Shown here: in pieces, positions 1 to 9,209 of the stretch | Layout of the letters: every line of letters begins with the position of its first letter | Position numbering within the stretch: the stretch's first letter is position 1 | Assembly (NCBI GenBank): GCA_001515265.1 | Contig: LNDB01000018.1 | Coordinates: forward strand, 1-48,252 | Length of the DNA stretch: 48,252 nt | DNA from: Candidatus Dichloromethanomonas elyunquensis | GTDB lineage: Bacteria > Bacillota > Desulfitobacteriia > Desulfitobacteriales > Syntrophobotulaceae | Direction of reading: 5' to 3' | Translations under genes and position numbers: made by a program | Notes under the pieces: generated by a model | The model's input: only the letters and a program-made list of their open reading frames with translations | Database searches by the model: none | What the model was told of the DNA's origin: nothing

Positions 1-287
1 CAAAACCTTTCTTTGATGATTAATTCAGATAATTCAAATTTCTTTCGCATGTAAATTCTAATTTATTCTCCTTTATTCCTCTGGATTTTTTTTGTTAATC
101 TGGATTTTTATTTGCTCCTCTTGATTTATTTTTTTTATCCTGGAATAACTTTTTTCAATTTTGCTCTAAATCAAAATTGAAAAGTGCATGTTTCCGGGAA
201 AATTAGGAGAATCCCTATGTATATTTATTACTTTGGCAGCAAAAAATACTTCTACCTTTGAAAAACTAAGGCTTTAGGGAGAAAATA
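1..287. other. Non-coding leader upstream of gerXA
   Basis: AT-rich stretch with several T-runs and no credible ORF on either strand. The final 25 bases contain a good ribosome binding site (AGGGAG) for the gene at 288. A forespore sigma-G-type promoter would be expected for a germinant receptor operon, but I could not assign one with certainty. Confidence 0.5.
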
Positions 288-1850
288 ATGTTTGGTTCAG
301 GTAAATTATCCAAGCGAATTATTTTTAGACGCAGAGACAATACCAAGCGCCCTGCAGATGAATTGAACCCCGGCAGCGATGCCTCTGAAAACATTTCGAC
401 AGAGATCGAAAATTCAAAGGATTATTTAAAATGCTACTTTAAAAATAGCAGTGACCTGGTGTTCGGCGAATTCGAACCCGGATCACAAGTAAAAGTACTG
501 ATCGTTTATATTGACGGATTAGGAAATACCGATGTCTTAAACCGTGATATCATGCATTCATTTATTGCAAAAGCGCAAGAGCTCGATCTGCAGAAGATGG
601 TGGAGACTCCGGAAAAAATAAGGAGTATTATTTCTGTTGCCGATGTCACTGTCAGATACAATTATGCCCAGGTGGCCCATGAAATACTATCCGGTGCGAG
701 TGCCATCTTGATTGATGGAATGGCAGGCGCATTAATCGTCAACTCTAAGCTCTTTGAAAAAAGGGCGGTTAGCGAACCTCCGAATGAAGCGGTTGTCAGG
801 GGACCGAAAGAAAGCTTTGTGGAGAATTTACGTACGAATACCTCTTTACTGAGAAGAAAGATCCGGAATAATAATCTCGTCATCACAAGTTTTGAATTGG
901 GGACCCAGACAAAAACCAATGTAGCAATCGCCTACATTGATGGTATTGCCAAAGAGGAAGTTATCGAGAAAATCACAACCCGCTTGCGTGCAATAACTAC
1001 CGATTCTATCCTGGATGCCGGATACATTGAGCAATTGATAGAGGATCAAAAATTTTCGCTGTTTCCGACCATCTGGAACTCTGAAAAGCCTGATGTCATC
1101 GCAGGTAAAATTCTTGAAGGCCGTGTCGCCATATTCTGTGACGGCACTCCCCATGTCCTCACGGTGCCCACCCTATTCATCGAGCATTTTCAGGTCAGTG
1201 AAGATTATTACGTCCGGCCCTATCTTGCATTTGTCATGAGATTAATCCGGATCATCTGCTTTTTTGTTGCTATATTTCTGCCGTCTTTTTATGTTGCCCT
1301 TCAAACTTTTCACCAAGAGATGATCCCCACGGTCTTACTGGTCAAGATGTCCGGGGCCATGAGCGGAATCCCCCTGCCTACTCTGGCGGAAACTATTTTA
1401 ATGATCTTTTTTTATGAAATATTGAGGGAATCAGGCACCAGGCTTCCCGGAGTGATCGGACCGGCCATCAGCATCGTAGGCGCCCTGGTCGTGGGGGAGT
1501 CGGCGGTAAATGCCGGAATCGTAAGTACAACTATCGTCATTGTCATTGCGTTAACGGCAATTTGCAGCTTCGCCATCCCTTCATTAAATGAACCTATCAT
1601 TATACTTCGGCTTATCTTCGTTTTGTTAGCCGCAGTTTTAGGCTTATTCGGTGTCATCTGCGGTATTTTTGTGATTATGCTGCACATCGTGTCTCTGCGT
1701 TCATTCGGGGCTAACTATACTTCTCCCATTTCACCCTTTAACATCAGCGATATGAAAGATCTGCTGATCAGATTTCCCTTGGGTTTTATGGCCCGGAGGC
1801 CGGCATCCACCTCTGCGGCCAACAACACACGGCGGGCCGGAAAGGACTAA
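288..1850 (+). CDS. Spore germination protein, GerA/GerXA family
   Basis: A-subunit of a Ger-type germinant receptor in the spore inner membrane. The 520-aa length is usual for the family. There is a basic hydrophilic N-terminal cytoplasmic region of about 300 residues. From about residue 310 a set of hydrophobic helices follows, including the family-typical stretch with PLPTLAE and GTRLPGVIGPA. A basic C-terminal tail ends the protein. The start ATG has RBS AGGGAG eight bases upstream. It is first in a three-gene operon in A-C-B order, with 9 nt to the next gene. The germinant cannot be read from the sequence. Confidence 0.95.
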   Translation: MFGSGKLSKRIIFRRRDNTKRPADELNPGSDASENISTEIENSKDYLKCYFKNSSDLVFGEFEPGSQVKVLIVYIDGLGNTDVLNRDIMHSFIAKAQELDLQKMVETPEKIRSIISVADVTVRYNYAQVAHEILSGASAILIDGMAGALIVNSKLFEKRAVSEPPNEAVVRGPKESFVENLRTNTSLLRRKIRNNNLVITSFELGTQTKTNVAIAYIDGIAKEEVIEKITTRLRAITTDSILDAGYIEQLIEDQKFSLFPTIWNSEKPDVIAGKILEGRVAIFCDGTPHVLTVPTLFIEHFQVSEDYYVRPYLAFVMRLIRIICFFVAIFLPSFYVALQTFHQEMIPTVLLVKMSGAMSGIPLPTLAETILMIFFYEILRESGTRLPGVIGPAISIVGALVVGESAVNAGIVSTTIVIVIALTAICSFAIPSLNEPIIILRLIFVLLAAVLGLFGVICGIFVIMLHIVSLRSFGANYTSPISPFNISDMKDLLIRFPLGFMARRPASTSAANNTRRAGKD

Positions 1851-1859
1851 CATACGGAG

Positions 1860-3053
1860 ATGAAATTGAATTGGGGAAAAAACAAACTTTTGCTCCTGGG
1901 TGTTTTGTTGTTGCTTCCTGCCCTCGGCGGCTGTTGGGACAGCTCTGAGTTAAATACCGTCGCCATAACCAGTGTGATTGGGATAGAACAAATCCGCGAT
2001 TCCGTGCATCTGGCCCTCGAAATCTATAATCCTGCGGGCGAAGGAGAACTTCAAGGCACCCAAAAAGCAAATAAGGCAAAATATGTTCAAAGCACCGGGC
2101 AATCGTTTTTTGATGCCATCAGGAACGTAAACATCCTTTTTGATAAAAAAATTTTTTTAGCCCATACCAAAGAATTAATTTTCAACGAAGAAACAGCCAA
2201 AAACGGATTTGTCGGTCTGCTGGATTTGTGGGCCCGGCAGCATGCCACCTGGCCGGACGCTTATCTTTTGGTTTCCAGAGGCGTCCGCCCGTCCGAAGTG
2301 ATCGGCGTAACAAACGGACTGGAAGAAACTTCTGCAAACTATATCGAAGATTTAATCGCCAACAGCAAAGATACCGGAAAAACAGTCCGGACAACCGCAT
2401 TTGATTTTTTAAAAGAGTTTTACAACGGAGGCTATCCGGTAGTTGGGGTAATCACAAAAAAAGAGAAAGCCAAAGATGCTCAAGAAAATAGCACGGAAGA
2501 TGAACTGGAGACTGAAGGAGCCGCGGTATTTTCAGGCCAAAACATGATTGGTTTTCTGAACGGCCCTGAAACCAGAGGCCTTAATTTTGCGACCGGCAAA
2601 ATAAGAAGCGCCATTATCGTATCGCCGTCTGTTGAAGGCCAGGGCGTAAATTCACTGGAAATTTTAAACGCGGGAAGAAAAATCGATGTCCATATGGAGG
2701 GAGAAAAAGTGCTGTTCGATCTCAAGATCGATATATCCGCCATGCTGGGCGGAGAAACCGGCAGGCCCGACACGTCTGGGAATCCCTCTGTGATGAAAGC
2801 GATCGCCGAACAGAATTCGGAGACCGTTCGGCGGGAAGTGGAGCAGGTCATCACAAAAGTCCAGGAAGATTGGCGTACGGATATTTTCGGTTTTGGTCAG
2901 GCGCTGCATCAAAAATACCCGGATCAATGGAAAACAATGAAAAATCAGTGGAACCAGATATTTCCGGATGCGGAAATCACTGTCACCGTGAAAACAGATC
3001 TCAAGTGGCAGGGTTTACTGGATACCCCTTTGGAGCGGAGGTCGGAATCATAA
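1860..3053 (+). CDS. Spore germination lipoprotein, Ger(x)C family
   Basis: C-subunit of the Ger receptor, a lipoprotein on the outer face of the inner spore membrane. The signal peptide ends in a lipobox with Cys25 (LGGCW), followed by the family hallmark WDSSELN. Length 397 aa is normal. The ATG at 1860 directly abuts GGAG, so it must use the AAAGGA 13 bases upstream; a TTG at 1866 (protein beginning MNWGKN) has better spacing and is a real alternative. The stop codon shares one base with the ATG of the next gene, suggesting translational coupling. Confidence 0.93.
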   Translation: MKLNWGKNKLLLLGVLLLLPALGGCWDSSELNTVAITSVIGIEQIRDSVHLALEIYNPAGEGELQGTQKANKAKYVQSTGQSFFDAIRNVNILFDKKIFLAHTKELIFNEETAKNGFVGLLDLWARQHATWPDAYLLVSRGVRPSEVIGVTNGLEETSANYIEDLIANSKDTGKTVRTTAFDFLKEFYNGGYPVVGVITKKEKAKDAQENSTEDELETEGAAVFSGQNMIGFLNGPETRGLNFATGKIRSAIIVSPSVEGQGVNSLEILNAGRKIDVHMEGEKVLFDLKIDISAMLGGETGRPDTSGNPSVMKAIAEQNSETVRREVEQVITKVQEDWRTDIFGFGQALHQKYPDQWKTMKNQWNQIFPDAEITVTVKTDLKWQGLLDTPLERRSES

Positions 3054-4171
3054 TGAAAATCAGTCCCTCAACAAAGCTAACCTCATTTCAGATCCTGGCA
3101 GTTTTTATATCATTGCGGGTTTTGGTAAGTTTCAGTTTTACCCCCACCCTTAGACTCCCCCCCGCCAATCAGGACGCCTGGATGATCGACCTGCTGACAG
3201 GCTTCTATATCGTGATCTTATATATCCCTTCTCTGTTTTTGATGAATAGATTCCGGAACGTTTTTTTTACAGAATATTATGAACTGATTGTGGGAAAATG
3301 GATTGGCAAAATACTGTCATTTCTCACTTCATTGTACTTATTGTACTGGCCGTTCTTCTTTACAGTAATTTTGATTGATTTTATCAAAACAACTACTCTG
3401 ACAAAAACCCCCATGTACGTGATAGCGGGCATCCTGGTGGCAATCGGAGTGTATGCCGCCTTCAAAGGTCTGGAATCACAGCTCAGAGCCGCGGAAGTTT
3501 TTGTTTTTTATATTATAGGCATTGTCATTATTTTTACCATACTTGGTTTTAATAAAATGGATTTTAGCGTATTTTTGCCTGTCCTCAGCGATTCCAGCTT
3601 CCTTACCCTCAACAAATCGGCGTTATTCCTTGGGGCGGGCCGTTTCAGCGATGGCGTGTTCTTATTGGGAATCTCCGCCTTTCTGGACAAGAAGTACAGT
3701 ATTATCCGGTGCCTGATAATTGGCATCATCGTGTTCACACTATTCTCCATGTTAATGACGGTTTCAATCCAAGCGGTTTTAGGGGTGGAATTGCCTAAGC
3801 ATATGAACTTTCCCTATTTCGCCTTTGCCAGGCAAATAGACGCATTCCATATTTTTCAGCGGATCGAATTTTTCAGTGTAGCAGCATGGATTTTCGGATT
3901 TTTGTTTAAACTATGTCCCTTTCTCACGCTTTCTGCAATGATCATGAAAGAGGTATACGGGGCAAAATCCGAAAAACCTTTTATTATCCCGCTGGCAGTA
4001 CTCGTATACATTTTAATTATCACAACGGCAGTTGCCAGCAATCCTTTCTACCGAAAAATATTATTTGTATATATTTATTATGCCATTAATTTCTTCACAT
4101 TCGCCATCCCCTTGTTTGTCTTCATTGTCTACTTTTTCCGAAGAAAATCCATTAAGAACAGGGGATATTAA
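3053..4171 (+). CDS. Spore germination permease, GerXB family
   Basis: B-subunit of the Ger receptor, an APC-superfamily-like integral membrane protein (endospore germination permease). An ATG overlapping the gerXC stop (TAATG) gives 372 aa, the usual family size, with about ten hydrophobic helices. The reading frame is open further upstream to 2870, but that part lies inside gerXC and has no family resemblance, so I placed the start at 3053. It faces the convergent regulator gene at 4215 with no clear terminator between them. Confidence 0.92.
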   Translation: MKISPSTKLTSFQILAVFISLRVLVSFSFTPTLRLPPANQDAWMIDLLTGFYIVILYIPSLFLMNRFRNVFFTEYYELIVGKWIGKILSFLTSLYLLYWPFFFTVILIDFIKTTTLTKTPMYVIAGILVAIGVYAAFKGLESQLRAAEVFVFYIIGIVIIFTILGFNKMDFSVFLPVLSDSSFLTLNKSALFLGAGRFSDGVFLLGISAFLDKKYSIIRCLIIGIIVFTLFSMLMTVSIQAVLGVELPKHMNFPYFAFARQIDAFHIFQRIEFFSVAAWIFGFLFKLCPFLTLSAMIMKEVYGAKSEKPFIIPLAVLVYILIITTAVASNPFYRKILFVYIYYAINFFTFAIPLFVFIVYFFRRKSIKNRGY

Positions 4172-4214
4172 TAACCGCCGAATCATACTTGTACCGTCTT
4201 GCATTGGCGATACA

Positions 4215-5033
4215 TCACCTGACAAATTTAGTTAAAAAATCCTCCCAGCCGTCTCCTTTTCTTTCCTGAAAGTGATAACGGGAAGGGGTGGTCCCAACCT
4301 TTTGACTGAATACCTTGCTAAAATAATCGGGATCTTGAAACCCAATCTCACGGGCAATCGTCTTCATCGGCAGGTCTGTGTTCTCCAAAAGAGTTTTCGC
4401 CCGTTCAATCCGTGATTGAATGACATATTCTTTAAATGTCATATTTTCTTCTCTGCTGAATAAAGTACTGAAATAACTGACGCTAAATCCTACATGATCG
4501 GCTACTTCTCCCAAAGTCAATGGTTTTCCGAGGTTTTGCAGTACATATGACTTGGCCGCATTAATGATACGCTTTGTTGGGTCTAAAGGATTCCAGCAGT
4601 TAATGTCCCCGGAACTATTTTCTTCTTCGTCCGATAACAAATATTGAGGGTCTACCATTTTCCAAAAAGCGTTGACAATTTCTCTCCGGCGTACTGGTTT
4701 CAGAAGATAATCTTTAGCCTCTAAATTGATGGCCTTGCGCAGCATAGGATAATCACCGTAGGCTGAGATAAATGTGAACTTGACCTCCGGATAATGCAAT
4801 TTAATCTGTTCAGCCACTTCCAGCCCATTTTTGCCCGGCATCCGCACATCTAAAAACGCAGCTGAAATGTGCTTGCGGCTAAATATTTTTATCGCTTCAT
4901 TGCCGTCCTGCGCCTGGTAAACCTGGATCTGGTACTTCTCATCACATCTTGCGTCACAGGTAATCGTTTTGATAATTACAGCCCGCTCCAATGCTTCGTC
5001 ATCAGCAACCAGCAGCTCGATTGTCTCTGTCAT
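4215..5033 (-). CDS. Response regulator, REC + AraC-type HTH (YesN-like)
   Basis: Cytoplasmic two-component regulator of 272 aa. An N-terminal receiver domain has the acidic pair (ADDE) and the phospho-acceptor Asp in FLDVRMPGKNG. A C-terminal AraC/XylS helix-turn-helix pair follows (VGFSVSYFSTLF and IGFQDPDYFSKVF). I start it at the ATG with GGAGGG six bases upstream; the frame is open 13 codons further but lacks an RBS. It lies 59 nt downstream of the sensor kinase gene on the same strand and is its evident partner. The target genes are not obvious; no metabolic operon adjoins. Confidence 0.9.
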   Translation of the reverse strand: MTETIELLVADDEALERAVIIKTITCDARCDEKYQIQVYQAQDGNEAIKIFSRKHISAAFLDVRMPGKNGLEVAEQIKLHYPEVKFTFISAYGDYPMLRKAINLEAKDYLLKPVRRREIVNAFWKMVDPQYLLSDEEENSSGDINCWNPLDPTKRIINAAKSYVLQNLGKPLTLGEVADHVGFSVSYFSTLFSREENMTFKEYVIQSRIERAKTLLENTDLPMKTIAREIGFQDPDYFSKVFSQKVGTTPSRYHFQERKGDGWEDFLTKFVR

Positions 5034-5092
5034 AGCAGACCCTCCTATTCTAAAACCGGCGACTTGCCGCAAAAGAACTTTTGTCTTAACTA

Positions 5093-6409
5093 TTAGCTGT
5101 TACCTGTAAGCAGAGGCATAATTAGTGTTGCCTTAGTCCCTTTGATATCCGGTGTTCCCTGTAACTGCAATCCATACGCATCGCCAAACAACCGCCTCAG
5201 CCTTTGGTGAATATTTTCCAGGCTGGAACCGGGGCAATGGCACCAATGGTCACCTTCGGTAAAACGTTGGGTTTCAATACCTATTCCGTCATCAATGACA
5301 TTGACTAACAAACGATTTCCCTGGATGTCTTTATCTACCCTTATCAATAGGCGGTGTTGGCCTGGGACCGATTCAAAGCCATGTTTGAATGCATTGTCTA
5401 CCAGTGGCTGTAAAGTAAAAGGAAGAATTTTCATGTTAAGATATTCTTTTTTTACCTTGATTTTTACGTCAATCCGCTTGCCAAACCTTAACTTTTGGAT
5501 GCTCAGGTAAGAATTTATATGATCCAATTCTGTTTGTAAAGAGACCATTTCGATATTTCCCTCAATACCGTAACGGGCCACATCCGCTAAAGCAAAAACG
5601 GCTCTCTCCGTCTCGACCGCTCCTTCGGCAAAAGCCAGCCGGGCAATTACGTTTAAAGCATTAAAAAGAAAGTGAGGGTTCATTTTAGCCTGCAGTTCCC
5701 TTAGTTCCGCCTCTTTTAGCATCAACTGGTATTCCGCAATTTTTGTTTCCAGATTGCCTGTTTTTTGGATTTCTTGCAGCAAACGCTCTTGATAGGACAT
5801 TAATTCTTGTTGATAACGGGAAATACTTTCTGAAACTGTAAGATAATTGGCTAAAGAAGAAATTAATTTTGCAACGGCTGTAAACTGATCACTAGAAATC
5901 TTAGGAATAGTGCTCAATTGTTTAATATCATTCTCGTGCCGTTGATCTGTCTCCGGGAACAAACATTCCTCTTCCATGAGTTGAACCGGCCCGGTAATCA
6001 AACATCCTAAAAGAACATTATCCCGGGCATACAGCGGTGCGGAAATCAGCGTGAGACCGCAATGTCCCTTATAGACCTTTGAATTTTCATTTTTATAACT
6101 GTTTTTTAAACCTGCTTCAAAACAGTACAAACATCGGAAAAAATGCTTTTCATTGGTAAAATGGCACTGACACCAATTCGGGAAAGACCCTAATGGGGGA
6201 GAAATGGGAACTGCCCTGTTATCAACGAAGACAATATTAATTGCTAGGACATTAAAGAACATCTTATTAATCTCTTGCATTGTTTCTCGTGAAATAATCT
6301 CAACTAAGTGGTATTTCCTATCAATAATGGTACCTATCTCACTTATCGCTTTTTCATTACTTTGTACCACTTCCCAGCCCCCCATCAATCCGAGTAATCT
6401 TATTATCAT
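5093..6409 (-). CDS. Sensor histidine kinase, PocR domain + LytS/YesM-type kinase core
   Basis: 438 aa with no membrane helices, so a cytosolic sensor. Residues ~35-190 resemble the PocR sensory domain, with a Cys-rich patch (CQCHF, FRCLYCFEAG) and CGLTLISAPLY. A coiled coil (~195-240) leads to the PF06580 phospho-acceptor motif MNPHFLFN (His246) and an ATPase domain (PLVDNAFKHGF, DDGIGI). PocR domains are known to bind small hydrocarbon derivatives such as 1,2-propanediol; the ligand here is unknown. The start is uncertain: a GTG at about codon 15 sits behind GGGGGG and may be the true start. A TATAAT-like box lies at 6464-6469. Confidence 0.85.
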   Translation of the reverse strand: MIIRLLGLMGGWEVVQSNEKAISEIGTIIDRKYHLVEIISRETMQEINKMFFNVLAINIVFVDNRAVPISPPLGSFPNWCQCHFTNEKHFFRCLYCFEAGLKNSYKNENSKVYKGHCGLTLISAPLYARDNVLLGCLITGPVQLMEEECLFPETDQRHENDIKQLSTIPKISSDQFTAVAKLISSLANYLTVSESISRYQQELMSYQERLLQEIQKTGNLETKIAEYQLMLKEAELRELQAKMNPHFLFNALNVIARLAFAEGAVETERAVFALADVARYGIEGNIEMVSLQTELDHINSYLSIQKLRFGKRIDVKIKVKKEYLNMKILPFTLQPLVDNAFKHGFESVPGQHRLLIRVDKDIQGNRLLVNVIDDGIGIETQRFTEGDHWCHCPGSSLENIHQRLRRLFGDAYGLQLQGTPDIKGTKATLIMPLLTGNS

Positions 6410-6463
6410 TTAAATCTATCGTTTATTCGGTTAATCCATCTATGAAAAACATCTTTTAACTTT

Positions 6464-6469
6464 ATTATA
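6464..6469 (-). promoter_or_regulatory. Possible -10 box of the kinase-regulator operon
   Basis: On the minus strand the hexamer is a perfect TATAAT, about 55 bases upstream of the kinase ORF. The best -35 candidate (TTTACT) is 19 bases away, so the call is tentative. Confidence 0.35.
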
Positions 6470-6599
6470 ATAAAAAATTTACATTCCGAGTAAACAATTG
6501 CGGTCAATTGACAAAAAAATATTTTGCCATTAATACTTATCCCTACCAAAGATAAAAATCATATTATAACTTTTTAATGAAGAAGCCGTTCTTTTAGCA

Positions 6600-6845
6600 T
6601 TATTGAATAGTAATGCTCCTAACAATAACCCCGTCCAAATGTTCCAGTTCCTGTTCCAGCGCTTGCAAACGTTCTGCTTTATCTCTGAAATTCAGAGTTA
6701 TCAGCCCCTGCTCCTTTTCCCCCGGGTCATGGGTTCCAAATCTTGCTAAAATACTATCTCCATATTTCGTTAAAACTTCCTGAACTTTCGGTGCAGATTT
6801 TGTCCTTTTATCAATAAGAATTCCGACTATGCTTAAATGGCTCAA
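6600..6845 (-). CDS. TM1266-like iron-only hydrogenase system regulator
   Basis: 81-aa single-domain protein resembling the TM1266 family (ACT/NikR-C-like ferredoxin fold, named 'iron-only hydrogenase system regulator' from its usual neighbourhood). Matching features are an initial beta strand (IVGILIDKR), a central SILARFGTHDPGE and a terminal GVIVRSITIQ strand. I choose a TTG start because AAGGGGTG sits six bases upstream; the GTG three codons earlier lies inside that RBS. No hydrogenase or maturation gene is nearby, so it is an orphan here. Confidence 0.72.
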   Translation of the reverse strand: MSHLSIVGILIDKRTKSAPKVQEVLTKYGDSILARFGTHDPGEKEQGLITLNFRDKAERLQALEQELEHLDGVIVRSITIQ

Positions 6846-7056
6846 AATAATCACCCCTTATGTTTTTTGTTAAATGTTATTGTACGATAAAATGGATAGA
6901 GTATGCATCCGTTTTGTTGTTTTTTTCTCTCATTTTTAAGAGGACATTCCCGTTTTTTATCGAATAATAATTCATTCGATTGAAAATTTGTTCCTCTTGA
7001 AGAGCGGACTTTCTTATACTTTTTGATTATCCTGAAAACCAAGAAAGGTGGAAAAA

Positions 7057-8019
7057 ATGAGTCTATTGCCTTTTTTCTCTAAAGGAAAAGATTGTGTTCG
7101 GAACAAAATCAAAGGCTTTTATCTCAAAGCCCGGTATTTGTTCAGCAATAAATTGACAATCATTGTACTGTCTCCGGAAAATGGCCCTGTTCGCCAAGTA
7201 CAAGTCCCTTTGTTGAGTAAACTTATTATTAAGGCTGCGGCCGGGGTTATTTTCGTTCTTACGATTGGACTGGTATTTGATTCATTCTATTTACACCACT
7301 ACATTGCCTTACATCAGGAGGATTACGCAAAGGCTGACGTTCTTCAGTCTCAACTGCAAGAAAAAAATACGGAGATTGCCAACCTGACTCAGAAAAACTC
7401 CAATCTTTCATCTTCAAGTATTTCCGACATGAAGACTTTTGAATCTCAGGCCCTGTCCATTATTAATAGTCAACGTTCCAGGAACGGTATTAGCCGTGGA
7501 TTGGGCACTCCCGATCAAGGCTTAAGTTCAATAATCGACCAAAATGACTTAACCTTAAATGACCATTTAGAGCTGTTGCAGCAGCTGTATAACGCCTCCG
7601 TTAAAGATCAAAACCTGTTAGATCATTTCCCGTCGATTCTTCCACTGGGAGAAACGGGTATAATCTCTTCACCCTTTGGATACCGTTACAACCCTTTCGG
7701 GGGAAGGTCCAGCGAGTTTCACGACGGTGTGGACTTTGCCTGCGACTTAGGAACTCCGGTCCATGCCGCTGCTGACGGTGTTGTTACATTCGCGGGCTGG
7801 GACTACACCTATGGACGTAAAGTTGAAATTAACCATGGCAATGGAATCGTAACTTTTTACGGGCATAACTCAAGGTTAGTAGTCAGTGCCGGCCAGCAAG
7901 TTAAAAAAGGCGATCTTATTTCCTATAGCGGAAACACCGGAAGAAGCAGCGGGCCTCACTTGCATTATGGAATGCACGTTAGCGGCAGTCCTGTCAATCC
8001 TTTGACGTATGCCAGTTAA
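7057..8019 (+). CDS. M23 family metallopeptidase (peptidoglycan endopeptidase), membrane-anchored
   Basis: 320 aa. A single N-terminal membrane helix (~residues 50-75) is followed by a short coiled coil and a C-terminal LytM/M23 domain. Zn ligands are visible in HDGVDFAC (His and Asp) and in GPHLHYGMH (H-x-H). It likely cleaves peptide cross-links of cell-wall peptidoglycan outside the membrane, in growth or sporulation. Start at the ATG preceded by AAAGGTGG; a GTG three codons upstream lies within the RBS. The stop overlaps the stop of the convergent transporter gene by three bases. Confidence 0.9.
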   Translation: MSLLPFFSKGKDCVRNKIKGFYLKARYLFSNKLTIIVLSPENGPVRQVQVPLLSKLIIKAAAGVIFVLTIGLVFDSFYLHHYIALHQEDYAKADVLQSQLQEKNTEIANLTQKNSNLSSSSISDMKTFESQALSIINSQRSRNGISRGLGTPDQGLSSIIDQNDLTLNDHLELLQQLYNASVKDQNLLDHFPSILPLGETGIISSPFGYRYNPFGGRSSEFHDGVDFACDLGTPVHAAADGVVTFAGWDYTYGRKVEINHGNGIVTFYGHNSRLVVSAGQQVKKGDLISYSGNTGRSSGPHLHYGMHVSGSPVNPLTYAS

Positions 8020-8978
8020 ATTGGAAACAAAACTCCGGCCACGTATATGCCTGTTGTCAGGGTAATCGCACTAAATATAGTAGATATCATTACTTCCTGA
8101 GAAGCGAAATTCGCGTAGTTGTCACATTCAACAGCAATGAGAGCCGTGTTTACCGCTGTTGGCACTGAATAGGAGATGAATATCGTTTGGGCAATAACCC
8201 CGTAGAAGCCAAATAGATGTATACAGATAAAAGCAAGTACCGGGCCGATAACAAGCCGTGTGACCACAGCTATATTTACATCAATGTTCCCAAAGTCAAA
8301 TTCTGTTTTGGAAAGTTGAACCCCTAGAGTCAATAAAGCCATGGGTACAAGGCCATCTTTTATATATTCAAGCGTTGTCCATAAAGGTGTTGCAAGAATA
8401 TCGATATTAAAATACTTCAGTAAAAGTGCAACTAGTACAGCATATATGGATGGCATTGTGAAAATCTGACGAATTGAATCTTTAATATTTCTTTTGGCTT
8501 TTCCTGCATTATAGAAACCAAGTGTATTCATGGATATATTCATAAACATTAAAATGATGACCTGTGCTGTAAGGGCTTGATTTAAATAAGGTGTTTTGCC
8601 GCCAATGACATAAGGCGCATTACCAAAAACAAGCGTAATTAGGGATATCCCTATATTCCCCGCATTGTTGAATAGAATCGAATTTTTAAACGCATTCGTC
8701 ATCCCAACGTCATATTTACGAATTTTAGAAATGATTCTGGCTAATACATCGTTAGCCATCATATACGTGACAGCTAAAAATAAAATTTTCAAAACATCTA
8801 AAGATAAATTCGCTTTATAAAGATTAAAAAATATAAAACCTGGAACAAATAGGTAAAAATTTGCCTTGCTCAGAGTGAGTATGTGCAAGTCGAATTTTTT
8901 GCTTAAGACTAGTCCCAATCCAATAATGATAAAAACAGGTACAATATTGTTTCCCAGTATGTAGAAGAAAGTAGACAT
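8016..8978 (-). CDS. AEC family transporter (auxin efflux carrier-like permease)
   Basis: 320-aa integral membrane protein with about ten helices in the two-fold repeat typical of the AEC/MleP family. Family members export or exchange organic anions and related small molecules; the substrate here is unknown. The start is the ATG with GAGGAG eight bases upstream (MSTFFYILGNN); the longer frame begins five codons earlier without an RBS. It is a single-gene unit, convergent with the M23 gene and divergent from the aminotransferase gene, with about 230 nt of shared upstream DNA. Confidence 0.85.
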   Translation of the reverse strand: MSTFFYILGNNIVPVFIIIGLGLVLSKKFDLHILTLSKANFYLFVPGFIFFNLYKANLSLDVLKILFLAVTYMMANDVLARIISKIRKYDVGMTNAFKNSILFNNAGNIGISLITLVFGNAPYVIGGKTPYLNQALTAQVIILMFMNISMNTLGFYNAGKAKRNIKDSIRQIFTMPSIYAVLVALLLKYFNIDILATPLWTTLEYIKDGLVPMALLTLGVQLSKTEFDFGNIDVNIAVVTRLVIGPVLAFICIHLFGFYGVIAQTIFISYSVPTAVNTALIAVECDNYANFASQEVMISTIFSAITLTTGIYVAGVLFPI

Positions 8979-9209
8979 TCTAATGCTCCTCAAGACTCTT
9001 TAACCGAAAATTCATACCATATTAGTATAGCATGAGCTATACTAATATAAAACTTGGGTATCTGCTAGACTCCAATTTATTTTGAAAAGAAATATTTTTG
9101 GCCAAACTGGAAATTAATCATTTATAAAAAAATAAAAATGATTGAGTTATTTTGTCATAGGTAATAAAATCTATATTATAATTACTTTGTTCGGTTAGGA
9201 GGCTGTTTT

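Noticed and set aside
2870-3052. N-terminal extension of GerXB
   Set aside because: Lies within gerXC in another frame; the ATG at 3053 overlapping the gerXC stop gives the family's normal N-terminus.
6510-6540. Plus-strand TTGACA with a -10-like box, possibly an antisense promoter to the TM1266-like gene
   Set aside because: The -10 (TAATAC) is poor and the region is very AT-rich, so chance occurrence is likely.
6851-7042. 63-aa minus-strand ORF between the TM1266-like gene and the M23 gene
   Set aside because: Lys/Asn-rich chance frame in AT-rich DNA without an RBS, crossing the M23 promoter region.
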